Shown here in pieces: positions 46,720 to 58,332 of a stretch of 64,000 nucleotides of DNA; the first letter of the stretch is position 1, and each line of letters begins with the position of its first letter. Origin of the DNA: Solen grandis (Eukaryota > Mollusca > Bivalvia > Adapedonta > Solenidae). The stretch covers positions 248,001 to 312,000 of the forward strand of contig CM037779.1 of NCBI GenBank assembly GCA_021229015.1, written 5' to 3'. Made by a program: the position numbers and the translations under genes. The notes beneath the pieces are model-generated. The model had not been told where the DNA came from, did not search any database, and was given only the letters and a program-made list of their open reading frames with translations.

Positions 46720-47690
46720 ATGTCAAGATTGGAAACCCCAAAAGCAGCTGTTTGCATGAAAGATTTGTACTGTATTTCTCTCTATGAGAAAAATGCTTAG
46801 TTTGTTCCATTTTATACTGGCCTAGCAAATATTGGTGTATTGAAACCTGTTTTTAACTTTTGTTCAGACCATTTGCCAGAACACAGAAAAGTGTTGGCAA
46901 AAGAGGAACACTATCTGATATATCTTGTAAAGTTAAGATGAATACTCTTTTTAAGCACATGGCTAACCAATAAAATGTGTCACTCGTTACTGTTCAAAGA
47001 TGTTTTCATAACACCCTTGATGTCCTTTATATTAGACTTAAGTTCTCAGAGAGATGGCCAGAACGAGAAACTATTATAAAGACAATGCTTATGCCTTTCA
47101 GAAAAGACAAAAAGGTAGTAGTGGTACTAAATTGTTTTGAACTTTTTACTGAGAGACCAAGTGGAGCAGAAAACAAGTTTTTTACATGTTCAAACACCAA
47201 CATACCCTAAAAAACTTTTCGGAGTAGCCCCCACCCCCCTTGGTGTTCTCACCTTCATATCAGAGGGATTGGGATGGAGGACATCAGATATGTACATTAC
47301 AGAAAACTCTGACACTTAGATAATCTTTTTCCAGGAGATATAGTCATGGTAGATAGCGGCTTTTGTATTGAAGAAAAGAGCAGAACTAATTATCCAAAGT
47401 TTCACGAAAGGTTAATCCCAGCTGCACCCTTTGGATGTGAAACAGACCAGAAAAATAGCCTCAGTTCGCATCGAAATGGAACAAATTATTGGATTAATAT
47501 TGAAAGTATTTTTGAAGGTGTTATCCTCTTGAATTTATCAAGTTAAGAAATGGTGGGAACATTCCAACCATAGACAAGAGTTTCTTGTGTTTGACAATCT
47601 GTGTTCCTCAGTTGTACTCTTTGACTGATGTATACTTGAAAATAAAATGATTTTGCCATGCTGTACATCCTATGTCAGTGTTTTTGACAT
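46720..47690 (+). pseudogene. decayed DDE_Tnp_4-type transposase (ISL2EU/Harbinger-like)
   Basis: Plus-strand pieces in shifting frames resemble one transposase in order: FYTGLANIGVLKPVFNF, KLRMNTLFKHMANQ, a helix-turn-helix-like VSLVTVQRCFHNTLDVLY, FSERWPERETIIKTMLMPFR, VVVVLNCFELFTERPSGAEN, then GVLTFISEGLGWRTSDMYIT. The order and motifs match the DDE_Tnp_4 nuclease family used by ISL2EU and PIF/Harbinger elements. Several stops and frameshifts (near 46975, 47210, 47320) and loss of catalytic context show a dead copy. No terminal repeats were identified. Confidence 0.8.
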
Positions 47691-47904
47691 TGATGAAATA
47701 AAAGCTGTATAGTTAGGTTTGTCGGTATAATAGTTTGCTATTCATAATAGTCTTTGTTGTAATTAGCAAATCAGGAACATGACTTTGATAGATTTCTTTA
47801 TTGAAATTAAAAGTGTGCAAGTCTAAAATGTTATTTGTTACTTTTACTTTGCTTCTGTTAAACATCCCTTCATCATAACGTACACATGTAGTGTTAACTG
47901 AGCG

Positions 47905-48000
47905 TGATACCACACTGTATACAAGTGACATGGTATCACACCCAGTCATATCCTGAAATTTAACCAATCAGGCTTTGAACTACCTTTGTAGGTTGATTGC
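47905..48000 (-). repeat. SINE family A, decayed fragment
   Basis: Minus-strand match to the ATGTGACTGGGTGTGGTATC region and the AACTACC-type body motif. It is followed by a (TA)n tract. Confidence 0.6.
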
Positions 48001-48002
48001 AA

Positions 48003-48006
<4 letters not shown>

Positions 48007-48038
<32 letters not shown>
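48007..48038. repeat. (TA)n microsatellite
   Basis: Alternating TA between two SINE fragments. Confidence 0.95.
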
Positions 48039-48039
<1 letters not shown>

Positions 48040-48074
48040 AATAACAATTTTACAAGCTGGGTATTGATCCTAGA

Positions 48075-48245
48075 CTTGTGGCCATGATACCATACCCAGT
48101 TGCACTGTCACTAGTCCTTGAACTACCCGTAATTATGCTGAGGGCCAAGCACTAATTAAGGGACCAGAAACATTTTCAATGAATTTCGTATGTCAAAATT
48201 AGGGATCGAACTCACGACTTCCCGCTTCAGAGGTGACCAGTACAA
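48075..48245 (-). repeat. SINE family A, head-containing fragment
   Basis: Minus strand: body motif with CTCAGCATAATTACGGGTAG, preceded by a B box (GAGTTCGATCC). Diverged. Confidence 0.65.
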
Positions 48246-48816
48246 TTCTACTAACATAATTCATATGTCTGCATACAGTTGCAGATATTAAACTAAGTGT
48301 TCACAATCACACTAGAATTAAAAACACCAACACATCTCAAAGTTGTGGCTATTATTTAGTGGTATTTGTTCAAATTTGCCATTAAACTTAACCATTATCA
48401 TACATAACATTCATCCCTGTTTTTGGATATCAAAATGAGTACATAATATCTATACGGAAATCCAGGGCCAGGGTCTATCCCTTGGGTCTTCTTGTATTTT
48501 CTAAACTAAATGTGTTTATAAATTTTTTATAATAAATATGTATATTTGTATCGTGTATGTAAGTTTGAGCACATATGATTACGTAACTGCTCATCTAAAC
48601 TCCCATGAAAGTGACAAAATAATATCTTATTTGTTAATAATACAAATATAACATCGTATTGGATTTAGTCATAAATATACATTGTTGAATAACAACATAT
48701 GTTGCCACATTGCCTGTTCTGACATGCAATTATCTAATTGATGAGCATTTCATTTTGTGCGTCAGAAAATGATATTTCAGGATAGGTGTAAGATATGTAT
48801 TACTTCGTTTGTTTGT

Positions 48817-48995
48817 TGGGTTAAACGTCCCACCAACAGTATTTCAGTCATTTGGAGAATATGTCTTCTTGAGACACCTATAGTTATGTCACACTGCAGT
48901 ATCACGCCGTAGACATGTGACAGACATCAGGCATAAACACATTATCCTGATACCAGGTCAACTTGTCCTGGAACTACCCTTAGATGGCAGAGGAG
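48817..48995 (-). repeat. SINE family A, 3' part
   Basis: Minus-strand tail complementary to GTTGGGTTAAACGTCCCACC and body up to CTAAGGGTAGTTCCAGGACA. Confidence 0.8.
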
Positions 48996-49267
48996 GGCAT
49001 CTAATTTTGCAAATTTGCAGCTTATTTGCACTAATAAATGTTCATGATTTGAGAAATTCTCAGAATCAATGCCCATCATAATTTCATCGCTATATCTGAA
49101 TAAATGGCATGTAAAAATTATTAAAATTTGTGTAACATTTGGATGACACAAAAGAAATGAACAACAATTCACAACATGTCTTACCCCACCCACCTAAAAT
49201 GCAGGCTAAAAAGCTATACAGCAAATACAGGATATCATTCAAGAACACACCCTTAATAATGATGCAG

Positions 49268-49530
49268 GGTCCTCCGTGGCCGAGAGGGTAAAGTCACTGA
49301 CTTCAGCACTCACTCAGCCCCTCAACGCGTGGGTTGGAATCCCGGCAGGGTCATTCGGATTTTCATGTGAGGAAACATTCCACCTGGCTTGCGGTAGGTC
49401 GATGGTTCTACCCGGATCGGGATCTTCCTCCACCTGTAATAAGCTGGACGTCGCTATATGACTGAAATACTGTCGAATCGACGGTAACTCAAATAGTCAT
49501 GTCAAGTCAAGTCAAGTCAAGTCAAGTCAA
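49268..49530 (+). repeat. SINE family B, full-length with (GTCAA)n tail
   Basis: tRNA-like head CTCCGTGGCCGAGAGGGTAA and B-box-like GGGTTGGAATCCCGGC, body TCTTCCTCCACCTGTAATAA, tail TCGACGGTAAC followed by six GTCAA units. Confidence 0.88.
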
Positions 49531-50374
49531 TAATGATGCAATGTATTACCAGATAACATGTCAACCGTTTCCTTTTCGTAAAAAATATATTTAAAAAACG
49601 AAACTTTTTTTTTTAAATTTCATGATGGCTAATGAGAATCACAGATTTAAGACTGACACTTTAATATGACCTTTTATTTAAATCTTCCCTGTGTACTTCA
49701 CAGGAACAGGAAGTCGGGGTGAAAATAGTCAGCCTGCGACCGAAAAAGTGAAATACGTATTAACATTTTCAGCACATTTACCATTTTGAAGGCATTTTTC
49801 AGGGGAAAAATGCTAATTGATGTTTCTGATTGTTTTAAATGTCATTAAGTATAAAATAATATCTATAACTGAACAAAATATTTGAACCTTAACTGTATTT
49901 TATTCTTTTAATTCTGCGTCAATCTTGTAGTTAATTAGTTCACTTCAATATCATTTCTATAGTAATAAAAATAACAGGAAGAAGATTTAGAATAGAATAC
50001 ATAGTTTGCGTCATTATTCTATTAAAACATTTTTTTTATAAAGATACCAAAAAATTTTGATTACGTGCTGATATGTACAAATTAGGTTTTCAAAATAAAT
50101 ATCAGTAATAGATGTATAGCACAGTCAAACATATAAACCAACAGACACACAATATCAAGCACGTGTTTACATCAATAATGATTCACTCGTCACTACTTGT
50201 CTTTTACAATATGCCGCAACATCGTGCAATGGATGACTTCAATTAACCCAGCTAATGTATTGATATCTTTCACAGGTGTCAGTGCAACACATGTTCTAGG
50301 ACACGGATATTTTTACCAATAAATACTGCATGAACACCTAGGGAAGATCATTGTTTCTGTACAGGACCTGCAAG

Positions 50375-53300
50375 ATGTGGAAGACTCATATAGCAGTAAG
50401 AATTTATTTTATGTTTTTTACAAAACATTTTATGTATTGAGATTGGAAATTGAGAAAGTTTCTCATCTTACATTATGAAAGAACAGTAGTTTAAATATTT
50501 TTATGTTACGAAGTCAAAGAAAGCAGGGTCGAATTCTATCAATAATTCTTAGAGCTATGTAAAACTTGAATATTTAAGGGCGAATTTAATCATTCTTGTT
50601 TCTCTAATAAAATACCCTAATGTTTAATTTCTATCAATTATTGTTAGTCATTGAGGTAATAATTCATTTCAACTTTTTTTTTTCCATTGAAATTCATGTC
50701 AACTTAGTCGTGCTCTTAAATATTTCATAAGATAGAAACGGTGGAATATGTATCTACCAAGTTTAAGAATTTAGGCATTACTTAACGCTGTATATTGTTC
50801 GTGGAAATCGATCCCGATCTTATTTGGATGAAATTAACTTATTCATTAAATTATATACTTGAAAAATAAATGACATTATTTCTTAGTATTTTTCAAAAGT
50901 TACAAATACCTGACGAATTCTAAAAGGCTTAACTTATTTCCTACATAGTGTTTAATTAAGATAATAAATATTTATTGTTACAGATAAACAAATCAATATC
51001 AAGTAGCATCATTTATTTTAAACTTAATTTACCCACACAATGAAAATGAATCATATATATCAATAAAGCAAATACAGTACTTATGAATTGGAAAACAAGA
51101 TTTAATATAGATTAATTTCAAACACGTTCACGTTCCATGTTTGATAAGTAAGTACAACATGTAATCTTAATAACGATATCAATAGATAAATATACGAATC
51201 AGTTCATCAAAGTACAGCATTGTATTTGGACTGGGAAAAAGGGAAAAAAAGGAAATGTCATATTTGAAAATCAAATAGCAAATACTTTTCAAAACAGTAA
51301 ACATAATAATAATAATAATAATAATAATACAATCTGAATAAAACATAGAAAGGTTAAGGCGGTACGTTATATTATTATATAATCACAATATCATTGAAAC
51401 GGGCCCATAATGCAAAATTGTTTAATGCATAGAGTATCATTATAGCAATATATGCAAACAATTGGCAAATGTAGATTTATATGTGATTAACAGGATGATA
51501 TATGTAAATAATTTTTAGACAACAGATATTTTTCGCAACTAAGTATGCGAGTACGTATGTGAGGGTAATGATATAAATTTTAAATTTGTCGGATATCATT
51601 TGTCAAATTCCTTTTAAGGTCATTGTATTTACCCTCGGACTGTACTTTACTTTTACTTTATTTCTTTTCTATTGTAACCTCAGAAATCTTAAATATTTAC
51701 CCTTGATATATATATCAAGTAAAATTAATTACTGTAAGATACATTTTTACTGTATAAACAAATTCTTCCGGCAGAATGTTTGAAAACTTTTAAAATTATA
51801 AAGTAGAATCTCTGGTTCCCACTCAAATTCTATCGATAGTAATGGCCACACTTTGAGTAAGTGCATGCTATTCATACTTAGGTGCAGTGTTTTTAAGAAC
51901 TTGGGCTCGATATGTATTTTATTTGGCATTCATTAAGTTATGTTTTTTTGTATTTATTTCATTAAACAATTCAACATTGATTTCATTTAACTTAAATGAT
52001 CTTTATTCTCAAAGAAACGATTCAAATCAAAATCGAAATTCCTAAATTCGCACATTGTATTGTTCGTGGAGCTGATTAAGTAGAAACCCAAATAATGGTG
52101 ACGCTTAAAGACATTAAGAGAAAATATTTTTAGTATCTTGTCTTAAACCTAACAGTTCATTTCCGTATTAATAAGGAAATACAAAAAGGCTCTATGTGTA
52201 ATCCATAATATTTTAAAAATTAACTCTAAACTCCAGAAGGGGGCGCATGGACAAATCAAACACGGGAACAGGACATTACATGAAATAGGAAAAAAATACG
52301 AAAATACCAACAAATTAACGCATTTGAATAAGTAATCACATGATCTAGCGTAACTAAAGCAAATATAGCATACAGTGATTAAAATAATATCCAAAATGTC
52401 CAAAAATGAATCATACGTATGAAACAGATACGTATTTGAAACCCCGAAAGAAAATATCGGTCACTGAAAACTATTACTATCACAACTTTACATTCGACTG
52501 CAATACCAATGTTGCACATGCGCAAACGGAAGTAACAGTAATGTATATACAGTACTGAATACCATCCAGAAAAACCTAAGTGATATTTATCCAGTTAAGC
52601 ATGTTTACGTGAAAGATCAAATATTAATAGTAACTTGTAATAAAACATATTTATATTTCAATTATTATAAAATATATTTCTGCTATTTCATATTTTAAAA
52701 TCATTGTATATAGACACACATATTCTTAATTATGTTATGCTCTTCATTTTGAAACATTTCAATTCTTTTCAACATACAAGGGCGTGTATTTCGTCATATA
52801 AATTACATTTAAATATACATGTATAATGACATTTATCCTCTAATTTGCTGCATAAGCTACTAGTAAAAGTATATTGCCAGCCCATCTTCAAATTCTAACA
52901 GTCAAAGAAAAGTTATTCTAAGTTTGATTATACCAAATCTAAACTTATCGATATTGATAATATTGTATATAAAATATAGCTGAAATCATAAATATGTTAA
53001 TAAAAATCAGCCCTAATAACTTAATCTCCGCCTAAATACACAAATAACATAGTATTTTAGTTGTTGTTTTTTAACAAGAGATAAAAACAGTACTTCATTA
53101 TGATTATGATGATTAAGATGTTGTTGATGATGATGATGATGATGAATATATTGCTGGGATAATAACCTTTTAGAAAGTGGAATAAAACGAACTTTTGGTA
53201 TACAAAAAGGCCAAATGCAGTGATGTCTTTGTATTTCATTATATTTATAGCCGTTTGGTTTAAGTAAATAACACCTGAAAGAGAAGCAAGTGTCAGCTAG

Positions 53301-54083
53301 CTTATTGATGTCAAATTAAAAGAAAATTCGTCTCACCTTTACCTTCCATAACACCCCTTAAATCATTTTATATTAGTAAACTTACTGATTAGTCCGGCCA
53401 AAAAAAGCCACGGTAATCAGTTCCCCTCATTCAAATGCATGCTATTTCTTCACCATGTGTTAAGAGATCTGACCCCAAAGTGTGTTTGATTTGCTACTAT
53501 CCTATCTAGTAATGCAACAATGCAACGCACTTTGGGATCCAATTTGACCCCAGAGTACGTTGTACCCCAAAGTGCGTTCGACGACTTTTATCATATGGCA
53601 TTGTGCTCAACAGCCTTTTCCGGTTTTGTATAGCCATCACATATTTTCTTATATTTAACACGTTACATAATATATAACTTTTATGCCGAATTACATCACT
53701 CCGCGCCACGCGTGTGTATTCTCTATGTATGCACAGAGTGTTGAACTCGAACAGCTGGATTAAATGTGTTTGATTCATTATTCATATGATGTTGAATATG
53801 TATGAGAAATACACACGTTAAATCGTTATTTTCAGTTATTATTGAAACTATTTTCTTGGTGTTAGATTACAAAAGTACTTCGTTCACAGTCCGTTTATTC
53901 ATCTGTTTATTTGTTTGTTGTTATAATCGCGATTTGTTGTCACTACATGTAATATGATAAAATAATCTGGCATGAATTATCATTTCATATCAAATTTTAC
54001 TAAACTCGTTCACGAGAATATTATTCAGCGAGCCTCTGGCGAGTTAAGTAAAATTTGATATGAAATAACAATTCATGTCAGAT

Positions 54084-54129
<46 letters not shown>

Positions 54130-57100
54130 CTAATGACATTAACTTAAACGCACTTACATACAAGACTCTGTTGACTTCGTAAAATCACGTATACGTGTAG
54201 TAAAAATTCTTAACGGTTAGATGCAGTACATTATGGGTCACATTCTGCAATTTTATAGGCTTAAAATGTTGGTTATACAGTGAAAAGTATTAAATACGTA
54301 ATTGTGTTTGTTTCACAAACAGTGTTTTAATCTGCAATTTCATTGGTTGAAAACGTACTTCTACTATGTTATACACTGAAACGTTTTAATTATGCAATTG
54401 TTTTCCTCTAAAATATTGGCAAAAGATTTAAAAAAAAACAAAAAAACAACAACAACAACAACAACAACACAAAATCTCCTTTTTTGAAATAAAAACATTT
54501 TGTTATGCACGAAATTCAAGTTTTAGTGTAATATGATCAATGTTTAATGCTAGCTATGAAAAAAATTGTTAATTCTAATGATTTATAAGTAATAAATCAT
54601 TTATTTGTAAAATCAGTATTACTTTAGACCATCTCATCGCGTCGTTTGTATTTTGAAAATATACTTTGTATAAGATGGTTTTCCCTTTTTATGTACAAAC
54701 ATGATCACTTGTTTATTATCTAACTTTTCTATGTTTTACAATTATTAACAAACAAAACGTCCAACTGTATGACACGTTTCTCAATAGAAAATACGTACGA
54801 AAAAATTTCAATGTCCTTTATAACGGCATGTACTCATGACGTTGTGTGATGAACAGTTGGCCGACCGACCCTTTCTCCATTGCTTATACTCTGTCTGTCA
54901 TCACAAAAGCGTTTATGACATTTGTATATCAGAAATTTACATACACCCATTCCATTTGCTTAAATATTTTTTTGTTTATATCGGTGACTTCCTAATGTTT
55001 ACACAATATCTTGTAACTACTCTTTGCTCTAAGGTGACATATTTTGACGTAATTTGACGTTTTCTGTGGTGAAACCGTCTCCATTGGCATAAATAACAAA
55101 CGTTTAAATTATTTTCCACAAAACAAAAAGCTTAATGGAAATGACATTAAGATAAATGTAAATGGTGTCATTTGATTAAGCCTATCTTTGTTTTAAAGAA
55201 CAAGCCGATCAACATCAATAAGATTCCACCTGCGGTGGAGAAATAGAATAGGGTTGCTATAGCAGCCGGTTTCTAGTTAACTATATGTAATGATACATGA
55301 ATAAAGGATTATTTTTAATGATTATATCAAACACAAATGTCGACAAATGGTACATTGTTGACTAATGACAGCACATTGTATTAATGACAAAAACAAGGCA
55401 GTCCAAAGGACAGCTATATCCCCCGCCGCTGGCCAAATATTAGAATTTGTTTGGTCATAGGATTATGTTCACCTTAACCTGGCATGGTTGTAGCAGACAT
55501 AGAAGATCAGTTTATGACAAGTTTTACGTGGGAACAGTACAAAAAGTGAACATCAATGAAGTATAGGATGTGTTAGGTAACCACAAAATACATGTGTAAC
55601 TCAATTAAAAACTTTATATATCATGACATAATTTGTATGATTGTGAACATGACACGAGATATCGAGATGACATGAAAAAGTGGAGGCTTAAACATTTGAC
55701 CTTCAAGGATGACCTTGACCTTGAGCCAGCGTGACCGCCTCATGCCTTCTGCACATCAGCTCAATGAGGTTAACAAGCGGACACGAAAATAATATTTGAC
55801 CTTCAAGTATGACCTTGACCTTGAGCCAGCATGACCGCCTCATGCCTTCTGCACATCAGCTCAATGAGGTTAACATTTTAGCCGAGTTTGAAGAAAATGT
55901 GTCCAAGCGTTCATGAGATATGGAGCGGACACGAAAATAACATTTGACCTTCAAGTATGACCTTGACCTTGAGCCAGCATGACCGCCTCATGCCTTCTGC
56001 ACATCAGCTCAATGAGGTTAACATTTTAGCCGAGTTTGAGAAAATGTTTCAAGCGTTCATGAGATATGGAGCGGACCGAAAATAATTTGACCTTCAAGTA
56101 TGACCTTGACCTTGAGCCAGCGTGACCGCCTCATGCCTTCTGCACATCAGCTCAATGAGGTTAACATTTTAGCCGAGTTTAAAGAAAATGTGTCCAAGCG
56201 TGACCGCCTCATGCCTTCTGCACATCAGCTCAATGAGGTTAACACTTTAGCCGAGTTTGAAGAAAATGTGTCCAAGCATTCATGAGATATGGAGCGGACA
56301 CGAAAATGTTTCGGACACACTGACGGACTGACGGACGGACTGACGGACGGACGGACGGACGAAGGGCATTCCTATAACCCCCCTCCCGCTTCGCGGCGGG
56401 GGATTAATCATACATGTCATATTGACTAGCTTTTATAATCATTTAACTCATGAATATTCCTGTTTAAATTTATGTTTAAAAAATGATGAATATTAAGTTA
56501 CTAAACTTTAAATGGTATATAAAACAAAGTATTTTTTTCTTGGATGTGCAAACTTTGTAGTATCTGAGCTACAAAACCATTGCGTCATTGAATACTTTTT
56601 TTTGTTTGCCCAAAACGGATGTACATCTAAATAAACATATTCTTTGGAAAAGACCGATGTTTTCTGTTTTTGGTGCAGGTTCTGTGTCTGATTCTAGTAG
56701 TGGTGAACGTATCTGCCCAAGGAGAAGGAACATATGGTCCAAATTGTTTTAATGAGACTGTGAGTAACATTACACATATTACTGTATTAAATAACATTAT
56801 AAGTCATTATTAGTAAAGTATACTCAAAGGAAAAAGAAACGTAGGGTAACTAGAATTTGTAGTAGCTAGACTCAAGTTTTTACCTCCTAACCTTGCAATT
56901 AATCTCATTTGATAGACACCGTCTCATTCTTAAGTATTTATTTTGTTTGAAAAAAAAAACACACAAAAAAAACAACAAAAAACAAACTTATACCGTCGAA
57001 TACTTCCTATTTAAAAACTGACACAAAGGTTTACCCTGCGTTTCTTTTTCCCTTTGAGTATATATAAACATATACAACAAGGACAAGGGATTCATGGATA

Positions 57101-58295
57101 ATCATACATAAATGGCGATCAACATTTACTCAGCTGGCATATACGAGATGTGATAGCAGGAGACTATTTTGAAGGAATGTGATGGAACTTTACATACTCA
57201 CCAACCCTCCATGATGTTAATTATGACTGATCCTCGTATATATCACAGCATTAAACAAAAACATTTGATATTTTACATGTGTACTTTTTTCTTATAAAAA
57301 ATACAATTTTATAGCTCAAATCTCTCAGCCCCTCACCGCTGTGGGTTCGAATCCCGGTAGGGACTTCGGATTTTTCAGCCTTCCAGCTTGCTTGCGGCAG
57401 GTCGGTGGTTCTATCCGGGTACCTTTGTGTACTCGGGGTCTTCCTCCACCTGTAATTATCTGGACGTCGCTATATGATTGAAATACTATCGCAGCGACGG
57501 TAAACCCAAACAACAACAACAACAACAATTTTATAGCTCTTCTTGTAGCTTATTCAATATTTTTGAAATAGTAATAAAAATATATATAGACATTTCATTT
57601 AGTAGTTTTAAAGTATGTTTATTTTAAATTTTATGCCATGTAATATGTCTTGGACTGGAATCAAACTCGTTATTGTGTGTGTTTATTTTTTCTCTTTTCT
57701 CTCTTTCCTTTTTTATTTACGGTTTTAATTACCATCAACATTGCTATCTCAGGATTGCATTAACCAAGGATGGCTTGAATCTGTGTGCTTACCACCTGGA
57801 AATTGTGATAATATAGATTGTCAACGGAAATGCTTCTTTTGTAAGTAATGATTCAACCTATTCTGCAGTATTTTTTTTATTGCACTATAGAACCATTGAC
57901 AACTAGAGGCGTCATTTCCTAAGTAAAAAATCTCTGTGTTTTCATTTGCCTTTGTACTATGAAACATAAAATATCCGATGATGATAAAGGAGTTGTAATC
58001 AGTCTGAACTGTGGTGCTTAATAAGAAATGATAATATTCACTTGCGATGTTATTCTTTTTAACCCTTTCCCTCATATAGACTCATTTTGACGCACTCAGT
58101 AGGTACCACATAAAGCCTGATCTGCAGAAAACCACAATTAAACCTTACCAAATTTAATTACAAAATCCTCATTTCCAGACCACTGAGGAGCAGCGAACAG
58201 CATAAAACCTGATCAGCCTGCGAGTTACTCGCAGGCTGATCTGGTTTTATGCTGTTCGCATAGGTCTTTTCATGGTGTCTTCTATGAGGGAAAGG

Positions 58296-58332
<37 letters not shown>

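Larger units (their letters stand above)
50396..55390. other. first part of EGF-gene intron 1
   Basis: AT-rich intronic sequence with microsatellites and two dispersed repeats (52435-52570, 53735-54090). No exon with a domain was recognised on either strand. Confidence 0.5.

Noticed and set aside
56100..56285. Open frame of 61 codons with an internal duplication
   Set aside because: It is the translation of two repeat units and has no independent coding evidence.
55694..56310. CRISPR-like array
   Set aside because: Direct repeats are adjacent, up to 148 bp long, without unique spacers, in a eukaryotic intron inside a mobile element.
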